Of a stretch of 64,000 nucleotides of DNA, positions 43,010 through 52,283 are shown in pieces. The position numbers and the translations under genes were made by a program. Within the stretch, counting starts at the first letter, position 1. The number at the start of each line of letters is the position of its first letter. The notes beneath the pieces were generated by a model that searched no databases, was not told the origin of the DNA, and was given only the letters and a program-made list of their open reading frames with translations. Origin of the DNA: Bacteroidales bacterium (GTDB lineage: Bacteria; Bacteroidota; Bacteroidia; Bacteroidales; VadinHA17); assembly GCA_022865305.1 (NCBI GenBank), contig JALHSP010000147.1, positions 235,197-299,196 of the forward strand, in the 5' to 3' direction.

Positions 43010-44119
43010 TTATTTTAATCCAAATGAAAGCAGTCTTCCGTCTTCTGTAAGGAAATAGAAACTGTCCCTTGTTACAGCAGGAGAGCTGCTGACTGGAGCC
43101 CCGGCATTAAAACTCCAGAGTTTCTTACCACCAGACAGATTAAGTAAATAAATGTTACTGTCTGTACTTCCAAAAAGTACCCTGGCGGGTGAAACAACAG
43201 CTGAACCAACAATACGGCCATTGGTTCTGTATTTCCAGATCAGCTTTCCGGTAGTTGAATTATAACAATAAAGGTATTTATCTTCATTGCCCACAACCAC
43301 CACATTATTACCAATTGCCGGGATTGCCAGAATTGCTCCGGATCCGTCATTCGGAGGTATTTCCCAAATAACTTTTTTAGTAATCATGTTGAGACAATAG
43401 AGAGTGCCATCGTAATCACCGAAGTATGCATTTTCATTTGTAAGGGCAGGAGAGGCAGCAATATAAACGCCAATATCAATAGTATCTTTTCCTTTTCCGG
43501 TCAACGGATCTGCAACCCTTATCATACCATCACAACCTCCGAATACTATTTTATTATCAGCTACCGCAGGTGTACCATTTATATAGTTATCTGTTTCAAG
43601 CTTCCACAGAAGTTTCCCTGTTGCAGGATTAACACAGTGAAGGAAATAATCATAGCTTCCGAAAATAATGCCGGCCTTTTTAGCTGATACCCAAATATTA
43701 GCTGAACCAACAATTTGATTATCTGATGAATAAGACCATAACAGCTTGCCAGAAGATTTATCAACTGCCCGAAGAACACCATCAAAAGAACCGATAATAA
43801 CTTTATTAGCATAAATAAGAGGAGGTGCTTCTATTGTACTTCCTGTTTCGAATTTCCACTGCACCTTTCCATCGATACCAACAGCATATAAGGTTCCTTT
43901 ATCATTGCCAAAATAAATCTGACCATCGCTTAGTACCGGTGAAGATTTTGTTGTTACCCCGGTAGGAAGACTCCATTTTAAGACAGGTGCGGATGGCACC
44001 TCAAAGCTGGTGCTTCCGGAAAGATTGTAGTCTCCGCGGAAAACAGGCCAGTCATTGCTTTGTCCCTGTAATTGGTAACAAGCTGCAAGAAAAAGCAATA
44101 TTTTACCAATCAATTTCAT
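43010..44119 (-). CDS. Secreted PQQ-like beta-propeller protein 2
   Basis: A 369-aa protein with a signal peptide (residues 1-19, ending YQLQGQ) and the opening NDWPVFRGDYNLSG. About seven regular blades follow, each of the form GTLYAVGIDGKVQWKFETGS, GVLRAVDKSSGKLLWSYSSD, YFLHCVNPATGKLLWKLETD and so on. It is the shortest and most regular propeller of the group and resembles BamB-like domains. It is periplasmic or, if sorted further, surface located. It lies 57 nt after the membrane-anchored propeller gene and before the glycosyltransferase. Confidence 0.87.
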   Translation of the reverse strand: MKLIGKILLFLAACYQLQGQSNDWPVFRGDYNLSGSTSFEVPSAPVLKWSLPTGVTTKSSPVLSDGQIYFGNDKGTLYAVGIDGKVQWKFETGSTIEAPPLIYANKVIIGSFDGVLRAVDKSSGKLLWSYSSDNQIVGSANIWVSAKKAGIIFGSYDYFLHCVNPATGKLLWKLETDNYINGTPAVADNKIVFGGCDGMIRVADPLTGKGKDTIDIGVYIAASPALTNENAYFGDYDGTLYCLNMITKKVIWEIPPNDGSGAILAIPAIGNNVVVVGNEDKYLYCYNSTTGKLIWKYRTNGRIVGSAVVSPARVLFGSTDSNIYLLNLSGGKKLWSFNAGAPVSSSPAVTRDSFYFLTEDGRLLSFGLK

Positions 44120-44176
44120 CTTCAGGTTTCTTTATCTGATATGCTACAGTGCAGACGCTAATGCTTTAAAATATTT

Positions 44177-45868
44177 TTAGTTTTCAGAGATGCAATATAG
44201 ATTTTCTCTTCCTCTGATATAAATTTTCTTTTCTGAGAATGCAGGAGTGCAATCAGTGTTTTCTCCAATTGGAGAGGATGATATTATTTTTAGGATTCCG
44301 CCGGCTTCAACAATATGCATTATTCCACTGCGGTCAAGCATCCACACTTTATTATCGGCAATAATGGTTGATGCATAAAAAGGATTTTCAAAATAATGTG
44401 ACCAGAGAGTGTCACCAGTTTCAGCATTATAACAAGCCGCATCACCGCTGCCTGTAGTTACAAACAGGTACCTGTCATTGGCCACAGGGCTTGAAACATC
44501 CGGTGTAAAAGTGTTATCTTCCCAGACTGTTGATCCGTTCCTGCCCGGCTTAAGTGCATTAAGTTTATAATAATCCGATACTGCATAAACCATCTTACTG
44601 TTCACCGCAAGTGATGTTGCTACATCACCTGATACGCCCGGCAGGCTCCACAGCTCTTTCCCGTCAACAGGATCATAAGATGAAACATTAGGATTTCCGT
44701 TTATCAGTACCTGTAGCTGCCCGTCAAAAGTTGCAAGGACAGGTGAGGAATTGACAGCACGGTCTGATCTTGGTGTTTCCCATTTTTGTTCCCCGGTATT
44801 CAAATCAAAGCCTGACAGTGATCTTTTATCCTGACTATCATACTGGACAAACAATAATTTATCGGATATAAGGAGAGATGAAGAAAAAGCGTATGTGACC
44901 ATTGGAACACCTATATTTTTCCCCCACTTTAGTTTTCCATCATGGTCGAAACAGACGAGGTTGCCATTACCGAAAATGGCACAAACTTCATTTTCGCTTA
45001 CTGCAGCAGTGGGAACAGCCATACCTGCTTCAGCATCTGATTCCGGCTCTTCTGATGAAGATCCCGGAAAACCAGAACCTGCCCCGGTCCAAAGAATTTC
45101 GCCTGTGTTCTTATCAATACAATAAACAACAAACTCACCATTTCCGGCCCCTGTTATGAAAAGTTTATTACCCCAGATAACCGGTGAGCTTTTTCCCGGT
45201 CTGGGAAGAGCTATTTTCCATTTAATATTCTTGCCCTCTGTCCCGTTCCATTCTGTTGCGAAGCCTGTGCCTCCTGCAATTCCCCGGCTTCCTTCTCCAC
45301 GGAAAAACGGATAGTTGACATCACTCAGCTGGATTGCTTCAGCAATCACCGCATGTTGTTCCGTAGTTTCCGCAATTACCGAAGATCTTCCGGGTGCCGG
45401 AAGCTCTTTTCTCAGAACAAATGATGAAATGACAGCGACAATGGTAACTGCACCGGCTGATATGACCAGATATCTGCGGTTTTTAATTCTTTCTGCATCT
45501 ATATCCGGTTTATCGGGACGCAGGGACCTGCCAGGCTTTTCACTCCCTGCAACAAGCTGCTGGAAAAGTACAAAAATAATGGCACCGGCAAGCAGGAGAT
45601 ATGAACCTGTCTCAACCTGCCATCTCGAGGAAAAATAGGCTTTCCTTGCCATCAGGTCGATTGCTCTCACCTGTTCAGCTTTATCCCTGTTATCAGGATC
45701 CCGGTCAAACTGTTCTTTTACTGACTGCAAAGAAGGACTGTCAAGAGGACTGATCATTTTAAGCTGGATCAGGCTGAAGATCATTGTAACGGCAATTACA
45801 AGGGTGAAAATCCCTGACACCAGGCTGATTCCCTTAAAAATTCTGATATCTTTTTCCGAAAACTTCAT
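44177..45868 (-). CDS. Membrane-anchored PQQ-like beta-propeller protein 3
   Basis: A 563-aa protein. The N-terminal 155 residues hold three hydrophobic segments: GISLVSGIFTLVIAVTMIFSL, TGSYLLLAGAIIFVLFQQLVAG, and YLVISAGAVTIVAVISSFVL. The propeller follows, opened by VNYPFFRGEGSRGIAGG, with blades such as FVVYCIDKNTGEILW, SGFDLNTGEQKWETP and SYDPVDGKELWSLPG. It is thus tethered to the inner membrane with the propeller outside. It starts 3 nt after the NapH-like gene, a spacing that argues for joint function in electron transfer or complex assembly. Confidence 0.85.
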   Translation of the reverse strand: MKFSEKDIRIFKGISLVSGIFTLVIAVTMIFSLIQLKMISPLDSPSLQSVKEQFDRDPDNRDKAEQVRAIDLMARKAYFSSRWQVETGSYLLLAGAIIFVLFQQLVAGSEKPGRSLRPDKPDIDAERIKNRRYLVISAGAVTIVAVISSFVLRKELPAPGRSSVIAETTEQHAVIAEAIQLSDVNYPFFRGEGSRGIAGGTGFATEWNGTEGKNIKWKIALPRPGKSSPVIWGNKLFITGAGNGEFVVYCIDKNTGEILWTGAGSGFPGSSSEEPESDAEAGMAVPTAAVSENEVCAIFGNGNLVCFDHDGKLKWGKNIGVPMVTYAFSSSLLISDKLLFVQYDSQDKRSLSGFDLNTGEQKWETPRSDRAVNSSPVLATFDGQLQVLINGNPNVSSYDPVDGKELWSLPGVSGDVATSLAVNSKMVYAVSDYYKLNALKPGRNGSTVWEDNTFTPDVSSPVANDRYLFVTTGSGDAACYNAETGDTLWSHYFENPFYASTIIADNKVWMLDRSGIMHIVEAGGILKIISSSPIGENTDCTPAFSEKKIYIRGRENLYCISEN

Positions 45869-45871
45869 TTT

Positions 45872-47158
45872 TCAGGTTTTTATCTTTACTGGACAAAATT
45901 TAAAGCACTTTCCACAACTGTAACATCTTCCACGGTCAGGTTCATAAAATGTTCGTATTTTCCTGATTGTCAATCGGAACAAACCAATTCCAAGAGATAA
46001 GCCGAGGAATATTCCCACCCATGGCGCACCTTTCCTGAACCTGCCTATTATTTGCCGTTCTTCTTCAAACAATTCATCTTCAGTCTTCCCCGATTCATAG
46101 AAAGCAACAGCCGCCTTTGAAACAGCTTTAATCCCTTCTTCTTTTTCAAGCCTTATCTCTCTTGCAAGCTTTACATTATTGTTCATAACAGAAAGCGAAG
46201 GAGCGAAGTTGTAAAGTATGACGGCAAACGCTGCTGCCAGAACCGGGATCATCAGGAAGTAAATGATGGATCCCTTAAATGATTGTTTTGGTTTTTCCAC
46301 ATCCGGAGCAGGGTCTGACTGCAGAATGGCATCATACGGACAACCTGATTCGCATAAACGGCAATCCCGGCATTCTGCCGGTGAAATCGTAACATGCTTT
46401 ACAGAAAAACGCGAGAAAATATTCTGGAGCACACCATACGGACAGAGATACCTGCAATATGGCCGGTTGACAAAAATCCCGACAATGAGAAGAAGTGAAC
46501 CGAAGATTATCATTGTGTAGGGTGCATCGAGCCTGAAAATGCCTACAAACGGATCGTAGCGGCATATGAGGAACTGGCTTTGAGTTGCGGCAAAAAGGAC
46601 TGCAAGTCCAAGGTAGACAAACGGTATTACGGCAAGCACCATTTCAACGCTTTTAGGCACCCTGACCTGTTTGAATCCTGTCAGTTCCTGTATTGCTCCA
46701 AGCGGACATACTCCCGCACAAAATACACGCCCGAAAAGCAGGGCAAAGATCAACGGGATAATAAAGAAAAGAAGGGCCGGCAGAGGTATTGAATAGCTAT
46801 CGTTGAAAAGTGCCAGTGACATATTCTGCACAGAACCAATAGCGCAAATGCATCCCTGCCTGTAAAAGCCAAAGTATGCAAGGGAGAACAGAGAGATCCA
46901 TACTAATCCCTGCCGTGATCTTTTTTTCAGAGCAATCCATGCAGTAACCATTAATGCGCCAACGAGAACGGCAACATCCATATATTCCCACATTGGAGCC
47001 CGCTGATTAAGAAACTGGTGGGTAGGGAAGGTGTAGCCTCCCTCAAATTCAGGCCGTGGAAACCTCTGCTGCTGGGCATAGAGAACCGAGTGCCATATAA
47101 ACAGCAAGACAAAGATAAAATAGGGTATGTACTTTTTCAACCTTCTCAACTTCTTCAA
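45872..47158 (-). CDS. NapH-like membrane [4Fe-4S] quinol-oxidising protein
   Basis: A 428-aa inner-membrane protein with about six hydrophobic segments. The NapH/NosR/CcoG C-x3-CP motifs occur twice: FCAGVCPLGAIQELTGFKQV and YCRYLCPYGVLQNIFSRF. An extra GCICAIGSVQNM motif precedes them. One [4Fe-4S] ferredoxin motif follows (CRDCRLCESGCPYDAI), and a second lies at the extreme C-terminus (CYSCGKCFKFCPVK). NapH oxidises menaquinol/ubiquinol and passes electrons to NapG. It lies 4 nt after the NapG-like gene, the same order as in nap operons, but no nitrate reductase is present. The periplasmic electron acceptor is unknown. Confidence 0.88.
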   Translation of the reverse strand: MKKLRRLKKYIPYFIFVLLFIWHSVLYAQQQRFPRPEFEGGYTFPTHQFLNQRAPMWEYMDVAVLVGALMVTAWIALKKRSRQGLVWISLFSLAYFGFYRQGCICAIGSVQNMSLALFNDSYSIPLPALLFFIIPLIFALLFGRVFCAGVCPLGAIQELTGFKQVRVPKSVEMVLAVIPFVYLGLAVLFAATQSQFLICRYDPFVGIFRLDAPYTMIIFGSLLLIVGIFVNRPYCRYLCPYGVLQNIFSRFSVKHVTISPAECRDCRLCESGCPYDAILQSDPAPDVEKPKQSFKGSIIYFLMIPVLAAAFAVILYNFAPSLSVMNNNVKLAREIRLEKEEGIKAVSKAAVAFYESGKTEDELFEEERQIIGRFRKGAPWVGIFLGLSLGIGLFRLTIRKIRTFYEPDRGRCYSCGKCFKFCPVKIKT

Positions 47159-47162
47159 CTCA

Positions 47163-47732
47163 TCAACTTTTTTTCAACTCTTTTCTCATATACGGCTCCG
47201 TTGCCGGCACTCTTATCACTGCATCCGACGGGCATTTCCGTGCAATAGCGCACTGATTACAATTAACACAAAGATTATGCATTATCTGTAGATAGAGTGA
47301 CCCGTTGCCGAAATCAGCGCATCCCTTTACACATTTTGAACATCCGTCGCAGAGTGTCTCATCAATTGTGTATTCAAAATATGGCTCCTCAACAAACTTC
47401 CTTATTATCGCACCTGTCGGGCATAGCTGATTCTCAGCCGCAGTATTGAATGCTTTTGCTCCCTGACGCAGGTATCCCGGGCAAAAATCACAATAACCGC
47501 ACATAGGGAATGCATTTGTACATTTGACTGCTGAAGGTGTCATTACACAGCTGGTTCTGCATAGCTCACAACTTGTGCATTTATACGGATCTATCTGCCA
47601 GACATATCCTTTGGCATCAGATTTCCCGGATAGAATGACCGGTAGAGTCAGAACAGGAGCTGCTAAAAGAAGCCTGCCAGCAGTCTTCACAAAATCGCGT
47701 CTTGATCCGGATTTACTTTTCCTCTCTTTCAT
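47163..47732 (-). CDS. NapG-like Tat-exported ferredoxin
   Basis: A 189-aa protein starting at the ATG 2 nt after the small Cys-rich gene. A twin-arginine signal SRRDFVKTAGRLLLAAPVLTLP lies near residues 10-31, so the folded FeS protein is exported to the periplasmic side. Four Cys groups follow: CTSCELCRTSC, CGYCDFC with nearby Cys and LCPTGA, CDGCSKCVKGC, and CVNCNQCAIARKCP. This pattern fits four [4Fe-4S] clusters as in NapG/MauM. With the adjacent NapH-like protein it forms a predicted quinol-to-periplasm electron conduit. A longer start at 47795 would overlap the upstream gene and spoil the signal. Confidence 0.88.
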   Translation of the reverse strand: MKERKSKSGSRRDFVKTAGRLLLAAPVLTLPVILSGKSDAKGYVWQIDPYKCTSCELCRTSCVMTPSAVKCTNAFPMCGYCDFCPGYLRQGAKAFNTAAENQLCPTGAIIRKFVEEPYFEYTIDETLCDGCSKCVKGCADFGNGSLYLQIMHNLCVNCNQCAIARKCPSDAVIRVPATEPYMRKELKKS

Positions 47733-47734
47733 CT

Positions 47735-47914
47735 TTACTCGGGTAAGAACATTGAACAATCTGATTCTCCTGCACAAATTCCTTTCCCCGGACACGATGA
47801 ACAGTCTTTTCCGGTAACAACTTTATTGCCCAGAGCAAATATGATTATTGCAAGCAGGATAAAGAGACCTGCCCGTACCAACTTATTAATGAATTCTGTC
47901 CTGGTAAGTAACAT
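47735..47914 (-). CDS. 59-residue Cys-rich single-pass membrane protein
   Basis: A small gene with ATG at 47914 and TAA at 47735. It encodes MLLTRTEFINKLVRAG, one membrane helix (LFILLAIIIFALG, residues 17-29), and a short exported tail with four cysteines in CSSCPGKGICAGESDC (residues 38-53). The stop is followed after 2 nt by the NapG-like start, and the upstream propeller gene ends 53 nt before, so it lies inside the operon. I do not recognise the family. The cysteines could hold an FeS cluster or metal, or take part in thiol exchange. It is small enough to be missed by automatic annotation. Confidence 0.75.
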   Translation of the reverse strand: MLLTRTEFINKLVRAGLFILLAIIIFALGNKVVTGKDCSSCPGKGICAGESDCSMFLPE

Positions 47915-47967
47915 TATATTAATCTTTTAGTCATTCAATTTAATACTGGACCCTCTCTTTTTTCTTA

Positions 47968-49437
47968 TTAATACTCCTGATCTTTCTTACTGATGTCTAA
48001 ACAGAGCATATTATGTGCATCTCTCATTATAAGGTATTTTCCTGCTATAGCCATCGGGCTCCAGGCCTCGATGGCATCCATTATCTTATGACTTGAAACA
48101 AGCACAGCTGTATTGTTTTCAATCCTGAAAAGGTAAAGTGTTCCTTCATCGTCAAGCAGATATAATTTGTTACCGCTCAGGATAAAGGGTCCCATACCTT
48201 TGCCATACCTGTTTTCCTTTCCGCTTGACCAGACAGGTATCACCAGGTCAGATTTATTATAGCAAACAAGTTGTCTTTTAAGCGGGCCGGCATTCTCCGG
48301 CAATACAGTCCACAGATGATCGCTTTTCAGTATTGGAGTCTGCTGTTCATTTGCAATCCCGCCAGAAGCCTTATGCTGCTCAATTACAGCAGCTGAATAG
48401 CCGGACTCATCCTTACTGATCCTTATTCTTGCTGCACCTGCCCCGTAACTGCCGAAAGCGACTAATTCACTATTTCCGAGGTAAACAGGGGAGGCTACTG
48501 CTATTGAAGGACTCCAGTCAGTGGTTTTCCATAGTACCTTTCCAATATCATTACCTTCAGCAGATATCCCACATACGCCACCCAGGGCTGCGTATACATA
48601 CATTTTCTTTCCGTGAATGGTCATCGGGATTATTGATGTGTGGGACATCCTGAGTGAATCAGGATTTGGTGTTTTCCAGATTACCTTCCCTGTGGCACAA
48701 TCGACACCGATCATAAGAGCTTTTCCCCCGGGAGCCAGGATAGCAACATCATTATCTATCAATGGACATTGTCCCGTATAAAACTCAGGTGTTATTTTTC
48801 CTTTAACTTTTCCCGGAATGCCATACTCTTTCTCAAGATCAATTGACCATAGAAGGTTGCCATTCACCGGATCAACACACATTACATGAGATCTTGGCCC
48901 TATGGTAACAACATATTTATCAGTAACGGCGGGAATTGTCCTTGAATATCCGTGATTACGCTTGAACTCTACATTATACCATCTTCTCCATAGCTCAGTT
49001 CCCGATTTAAGTGAAAAGCACCTGAGCATATCAGCCTTTCTTCTTTCATTATAATCAAGAACATACACCCGTCCGTTCAGGACAGCGGGACCTGCGTATC
49101 CTTCGCCAAGGATTGTTTGCCAGACAATGGGAGGGCCTGAGGTATCCCATGCCTCAGCAAGAGGTGTCGGATCCTTGCTTATATTGTCAAAATCCGCCCC
49201 CCTGAAGCGGGGCCAGCTCCCGGGAAGCAACTCCTCTGCTGTGCCGAGTGTATCGAAAAATTCTCCGATTACGACTGAATCCGATATCTGTCTCTGAGGA
49301 GGTCTGTTGTCCAACCCGGGAACACGTTCAACTACATTGTACGAAGGGCGGGCAAAAATCCACCAGAGAAGGACTCCCGTAAACAACAGAGCAATAAAAC
49401 CCGTGACGACAGCTATTTTTGTTCTTCCTGGTAACAC
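47968..49437 (-). CDS. PQQ-like beta-propeller protein 4 with N-terminal membrane anchor
   Basis: A 489-aa protein. Residues about 7-30 (IAVVTGFIALLFTGVLLWWIF) form an uncleaved anchor or signal. After a linker comes the opening GSWPRFRGADFDNISKD and propeller blades: YVLDYNERRKADMLRCFSLKSGTELWR, HVMCVDPVNGNLLWSID, IGVDCATGKVIWKTP. The two last blades are less regular. It lies 17 nt after the next propeller gene and 53 nt before the small Cys-rich gene. Periplasmic, membrane-tethered; ligand or activity unknown. Confidence 0.84.
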   Translation of the reverse strand: MLPGRTKIAVVTGFIALLFTGVLLWWIFARPSYNVVERVPGLDNRPPQRQISDSVVIGEFFDTLGTAEELLPGSWPRFRGADFDNISKDPTPLAEAWDTSGPPIVWQTILGEGYAGPAVLNGRVYVLDYNERRKADMLRCFSLKSGTELWRRWYNVEFKRNHGYSRTIPAVTDKYVVTIGPRSHVMCVDPVNGNLLWSIDLEKEYGIPGKVKGKITPEFYTGQCPLIDNDVAILAPGGKALMIGVDCATGKVIWKTPNPDSLRMSHTSIIPMTIHGKKMYVYAALGGVCGISAEGNDIGKVLWKTTDWSPSIAVASPVYLGNSELVAFGSYGAGAARIRISKDESGYSAAVIEQHKASGGIANEQQTPILKSDHLWTVLPENAGPLKRQLVCYNKSDLVIPVWSSGKENRYGKGMGPFILSGNKLYLLDDEGTLYLFRIENNTAVLVSSHKIMDAIEAWSPMAIAGKYLIMRDAHNMLCLDISKKDQEY

Positions 49438-49454
49438 CTGTTTCTTAATCTTAG

Positions 49455-50789
49455 TTAAAGCTTGATATTATATACCATAAGCGCATTACCATGCCTGATA
49501 AACAGGTTACCATTATGGATTACCGGATGAGCCCAGTAGGGTCCGGATCCTTCTTTCACTTTAAAACTGCTTACCAGGTCAAATTTCTCAGGATCGGGTC
49601 TTAGCAATCCTACAAAACCAGTCTTCTCATCATAGATATATAGCATGTTTTCCGCCGAAATAACTGAACCTTTGCATTTCCAGTGCTCTTCGTACATTTT
49701 CTTTCCAGTGCTCCACTCAAGGCAACACCAGTTCCCATCGCTGTTGCTAAGCCAGTTAGAACCATATATATATCCGTCTAAAAGCACAACACCTCCATGA
49801 TGTACGTCCAGGACTGAGTCTGTCCAGTCAACAGATGCATTAGTCCCGTCCTGGTTCAAACTCAGCAAAATGCTTCCATGATCATATCCGCCTGTAATAT
49901 AAATTTCCCCATCATGGTAAACAGGTGTTACACATTTGATCAGTGGAGCATCAGGCCAGATAGCTACAGATTTCTTACTGTCAAGTACTTCCGTATGATT
50001 AATATTCCACAGAACAGTACCGTCAGATGCATCCACTGCAAAAATATAATGCAGCGACACATTAATGATGATTTTTTTCCCTGCGTAATCGATTAATACA
50101 GGAGAAACATATGCAGGACCATCATTAATGCTTTTCGATTTCCATATAAGGTCCCCGGTAGCTTTGTCAAGAGCAATTGTGGTGGTTTCGGGTCCGCCCG
50201 GAGTAAAATAGAGCTTCTGCCCGTCTATAATAAGCGATTCAGCTATACCCCATTCTCCATAAGTCCCTTTGTAAATTTCGCTGGCTTTAAGAGACCATAT
50301 TATATTTCCGGATATTCCGTCGATGCAGGCAATATCGCCCGATCCGCTGGATACATAAACTCGCTCCCCTTCAACTGTCGGAGTACAACGGCTTTCCGGA
50401 TTTGAAGCGGTCCAGGCACGCCCGTAAGAAGTCTGCCATTTTATTTTTCCATAGGTGTCCAGGGCAACCAGTATATCATTCTGACCGTTGTTGCCGGTCA
50501 GATAAATGGTATTGTTGCCAAATGATACCGATGAGTGTCCATTGGGTAATTCAAGGTTCTGCCAGATCAACTCAGGTCCGGCTTCCGGCCATGATTGAAG
50601 TAATCCTGTTTCTGAAGAAACTCCGGTCCTGTTATCTTCTCTCCATTCACTTATTTTTTGATTATCAACTAATTGCACTGACCTGGCTTCTTGATCGAAA
50701 GTCCTGGGATCAGTTCTGGGACTAAAAAAAAGATAACCTATTAAAGCAAGTAATACCAGAATTATTAAAACCGCAATTAACTTCTTCAT
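49455..50789 (-). CDS. PQQ-like beta-propeller protein 5 with N-terminal membrane anchor
   Basis: A 444-aa protein with an N-terminal hydrophobic segment (LIAVLIILVLLALIGYLFF, residues 3-21). The shortened family opening is WREDNRTGVSSETGLLQSWPEAGPELIWQN, followed by blades such as DILVALDTYGKIKWQTSYG and TTIALDKATGDLIWKSKS. It is clearly a close paralogue of the next gene upstream: both share SRCTPTVEG/SRCTPTFSN, WGIAESL/FGISESP and the C-terminal EKTGFVGLLRPDPEK...GSGPYWAHPVIHNGNLFIRHG. Tandem duplication is the likely origin. Confidence 0.85.
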   Translation of the reverse strand: MKKLIAVLIILVLLALIGYLFFSPRTDPRTFDQEARSVQLVDNQKISEWREDNRTGVSSETGLLQSWPEAGPELIWQNLELPNGHSSVSFGNNTIYLTGNNGQNDILVALDTYGKIKWQTSYGRAWTASNPESRCTPTVEGERVYVSSGSGDIACIDGISGNIIWSLKASEIYKGTYGEWGIAESLIIDGQKLYFTPGGPETTTIALDKATGDLIWKSKSINDGPAYVSPVLIDYAGKKIIINVSLHYIFAVDASDGTVLWNINHTEVLDSKKSVAIWPDAPLIKCVTPVYHDGEIYITGGYDHGSILLSLNQDGTNASVDWTDSVLDVHHGGVVLLDGYIYGSNWLSNSDGNWCCLEWSTGKKMYEEHWKCKGSVISAENMLYIYDEKTGFVGLLRPDPEKFDLVSSFKVKEGSGPYWAHPVIHNGNLFIRHGNALMVYNIKL

Positions 50790-50896
50790 AATATCATTAT
50801 TTTATTTAATATAATTAACCATCCTGAGTAAGTACACAGTCTTGTCAGGCGTTTCAGGACGATGTGACAGTTATCTGATCAGAAAGATACAGAATA

Positions 50897-52150
50897 TTAT
50901 TTGGCTTTAATCGAATAAACAGCCAGATAATCCCCGTGCCGTAAAAACAGTCTTCCTTTATTTATCACAGGATGAGCCCAGTATGGACCTGTACCTTTAG
51001 TGACCTGGAAAGAACTGATTATATCAAGTTTTTCACTGTTAGGCCTGACCAGAGCTATGTTACCGGTCTTCTCTTCATAAATATAAAGTAATCCTTCTGC
51101 AGAAATTACTGATCCTTTATTAAACCAGGTGGTGGTCCACATCGTCTTGCCTGTAGTCCAGTCGACACATATCCATCTGCCCATTGAGTTATTGTCGTGA
51201 GTGGAACTGTAGATATAATTCCCGATAAGCACCATTCCTCCGACATGCGGGTTGATTTCAGGATTTTTCCATACCAGCTCCGGATCCTTGCCATCGAAGG
51301 TTATCTTAATCTTTGCAGCAGTCTGACCGTAACCATTTGCCATGAAGATATAGCCATCCCGGTAAATCGGAGTATGAATAAAATTCGTGCCGCGATTTGG
51401 ATCTGCGTTAAATGATCGCATATTAAATTTCCAGAGCAGTTTGCCGTTAGCTGCATTAACTCCAAAAATATTTGTCGGATTGAGTGTCACAATTACTTTC
51501 ATCCCCTTGTCTTCCACGAGCAAAGGATTTACATATTGTCCACCTTCATTTAATGATGGAGTTTCCCATACAACATTCCCGTTATCAACATTGAATGCAA
51601 CCATTGCAACAATATTACCACCGGGTGTTACTATTACTTTCTTATCGACAACAAGAGGCGATTCGGATATTCCAAACCTTGGTACTACCGCACTATATTT
51701 TTTATAGTAATCTACCGACCAGAGGATTTTACCAGTTGGAGAGACACATGACAGTTCACCCGATCCACTAACAACAAAGATCTTCCCGTTCGAGAAGGTC
51801 GGGGTGCAACGGCTTTCCGGAGAACTCTGGACTTTTGACATAGTCCCGTATTCCACATCCCACTTTTTCTTTCCATCCTGGGTAAGAGCAGTAAGTACAT
51901 CTTTATCACCCCTGATGCCTGTAATGTACACCGCATCATTTGTTAACGTAGCGCTGGAATACCCCATACCTATACCTGAAGCCTCCCATATAAGTGATGG
52001 ACCTGATGAAGGCCAGCTCTTCATTAATCCGGTTTCGTTGTATATGCCTGTTCTTCCTGGTCCCCGCCATCCAATTTCCTGCCCATAAAACTTGCCGGTA
52101 ATCATTATCATAACGATAATCAAAGAGATTTTTATAACACTTTTTTTCAT
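50897..52150 (-). CDS. Secreted PQQ-like beta-propeller protein 6, first gene of the operon
   Basis: A 417-aa protein with a signal peptide (MKKSVIKISLIIVMIMITGKFYGQ) and the opening EIGWRGPGRTGIYNETGLMKSWP, followed by propeller blades. The ATG at 52150 is chosen because AAGGAG lies 4 nt upstream, an unusually clear Shine-Dalgarno for this phylum, and because it gives a clean signal; a longer frame from 52210 is unlikely. It is a close paralogue of propeller 5. It heads the minus-strand operon running to 37694. The 221-nt region upstream, shared with the divergent phosphotriesterase-family gene, contains a 13-bp perfect palindrome. Confidence 0.87.
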   Translation of the reverse strand: MKKSVIKISLIIVMIMITGKFYGQEIGWRGPGRTGIYNETGLMKSWPSSGPSLIWEASGIGMGYSSATLTNDAVYITGIRGDKDVLTALTQDGKKKWDVEYGTMSKVQSSPESRCTPTFSNGKIFVVSGSGELSCVSPTGKILWSVDYYKKYSAVVPRFGISESPLVVDKKVIVTPGGNIVAMVAFNVDNGNVVWETPSLNEGGQYVNPLLVEDKGMKVIVTLNPTNIFGVNAANGKLLWKFNMRSFNADPNRGTNFIHTPIYRDGYIFMANGYGQTAAKIKITFDGKDPELVWKNPEINPHVGGMVLIGNYIYSSTHDNNSMGRWICVDWTTGKTMWTTTWFNKGSVISAEGLLYIYEEKTGNIALVRPNSEKLDIISSFQVTKGTGPYWAHPVINKGRLFLRHGDYLAVYSIKAK

Positions 52151-52283
52151 AATACTCCTTTTAAAGTTAAAGTTTTGCAATATAGAAAAATGTAATAGAC
52201 AAAATACCAAATAATCTGTCTAGTATATCATCTTTTAAAAGAATGAAGAGATATTTAACAAAATTTAATAATTCAGTATTACA

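Noticed and set aside
45872..47732. Annotating the ferredoxin pair as part of a nitrate or nitrous-oxide reductase locus
   Set aside because: No NapA, NapB, NosZ, NosD or related gene is present in the surrounding 15 kb.
36330..52150. Calling the propellers PQQ-dependent dehydrogenases
   Set aside because: The repeats match PQQ-like blades, but no full cofactor-binding or catalytic set could be identified; BamB-type structural roles are equally possible.
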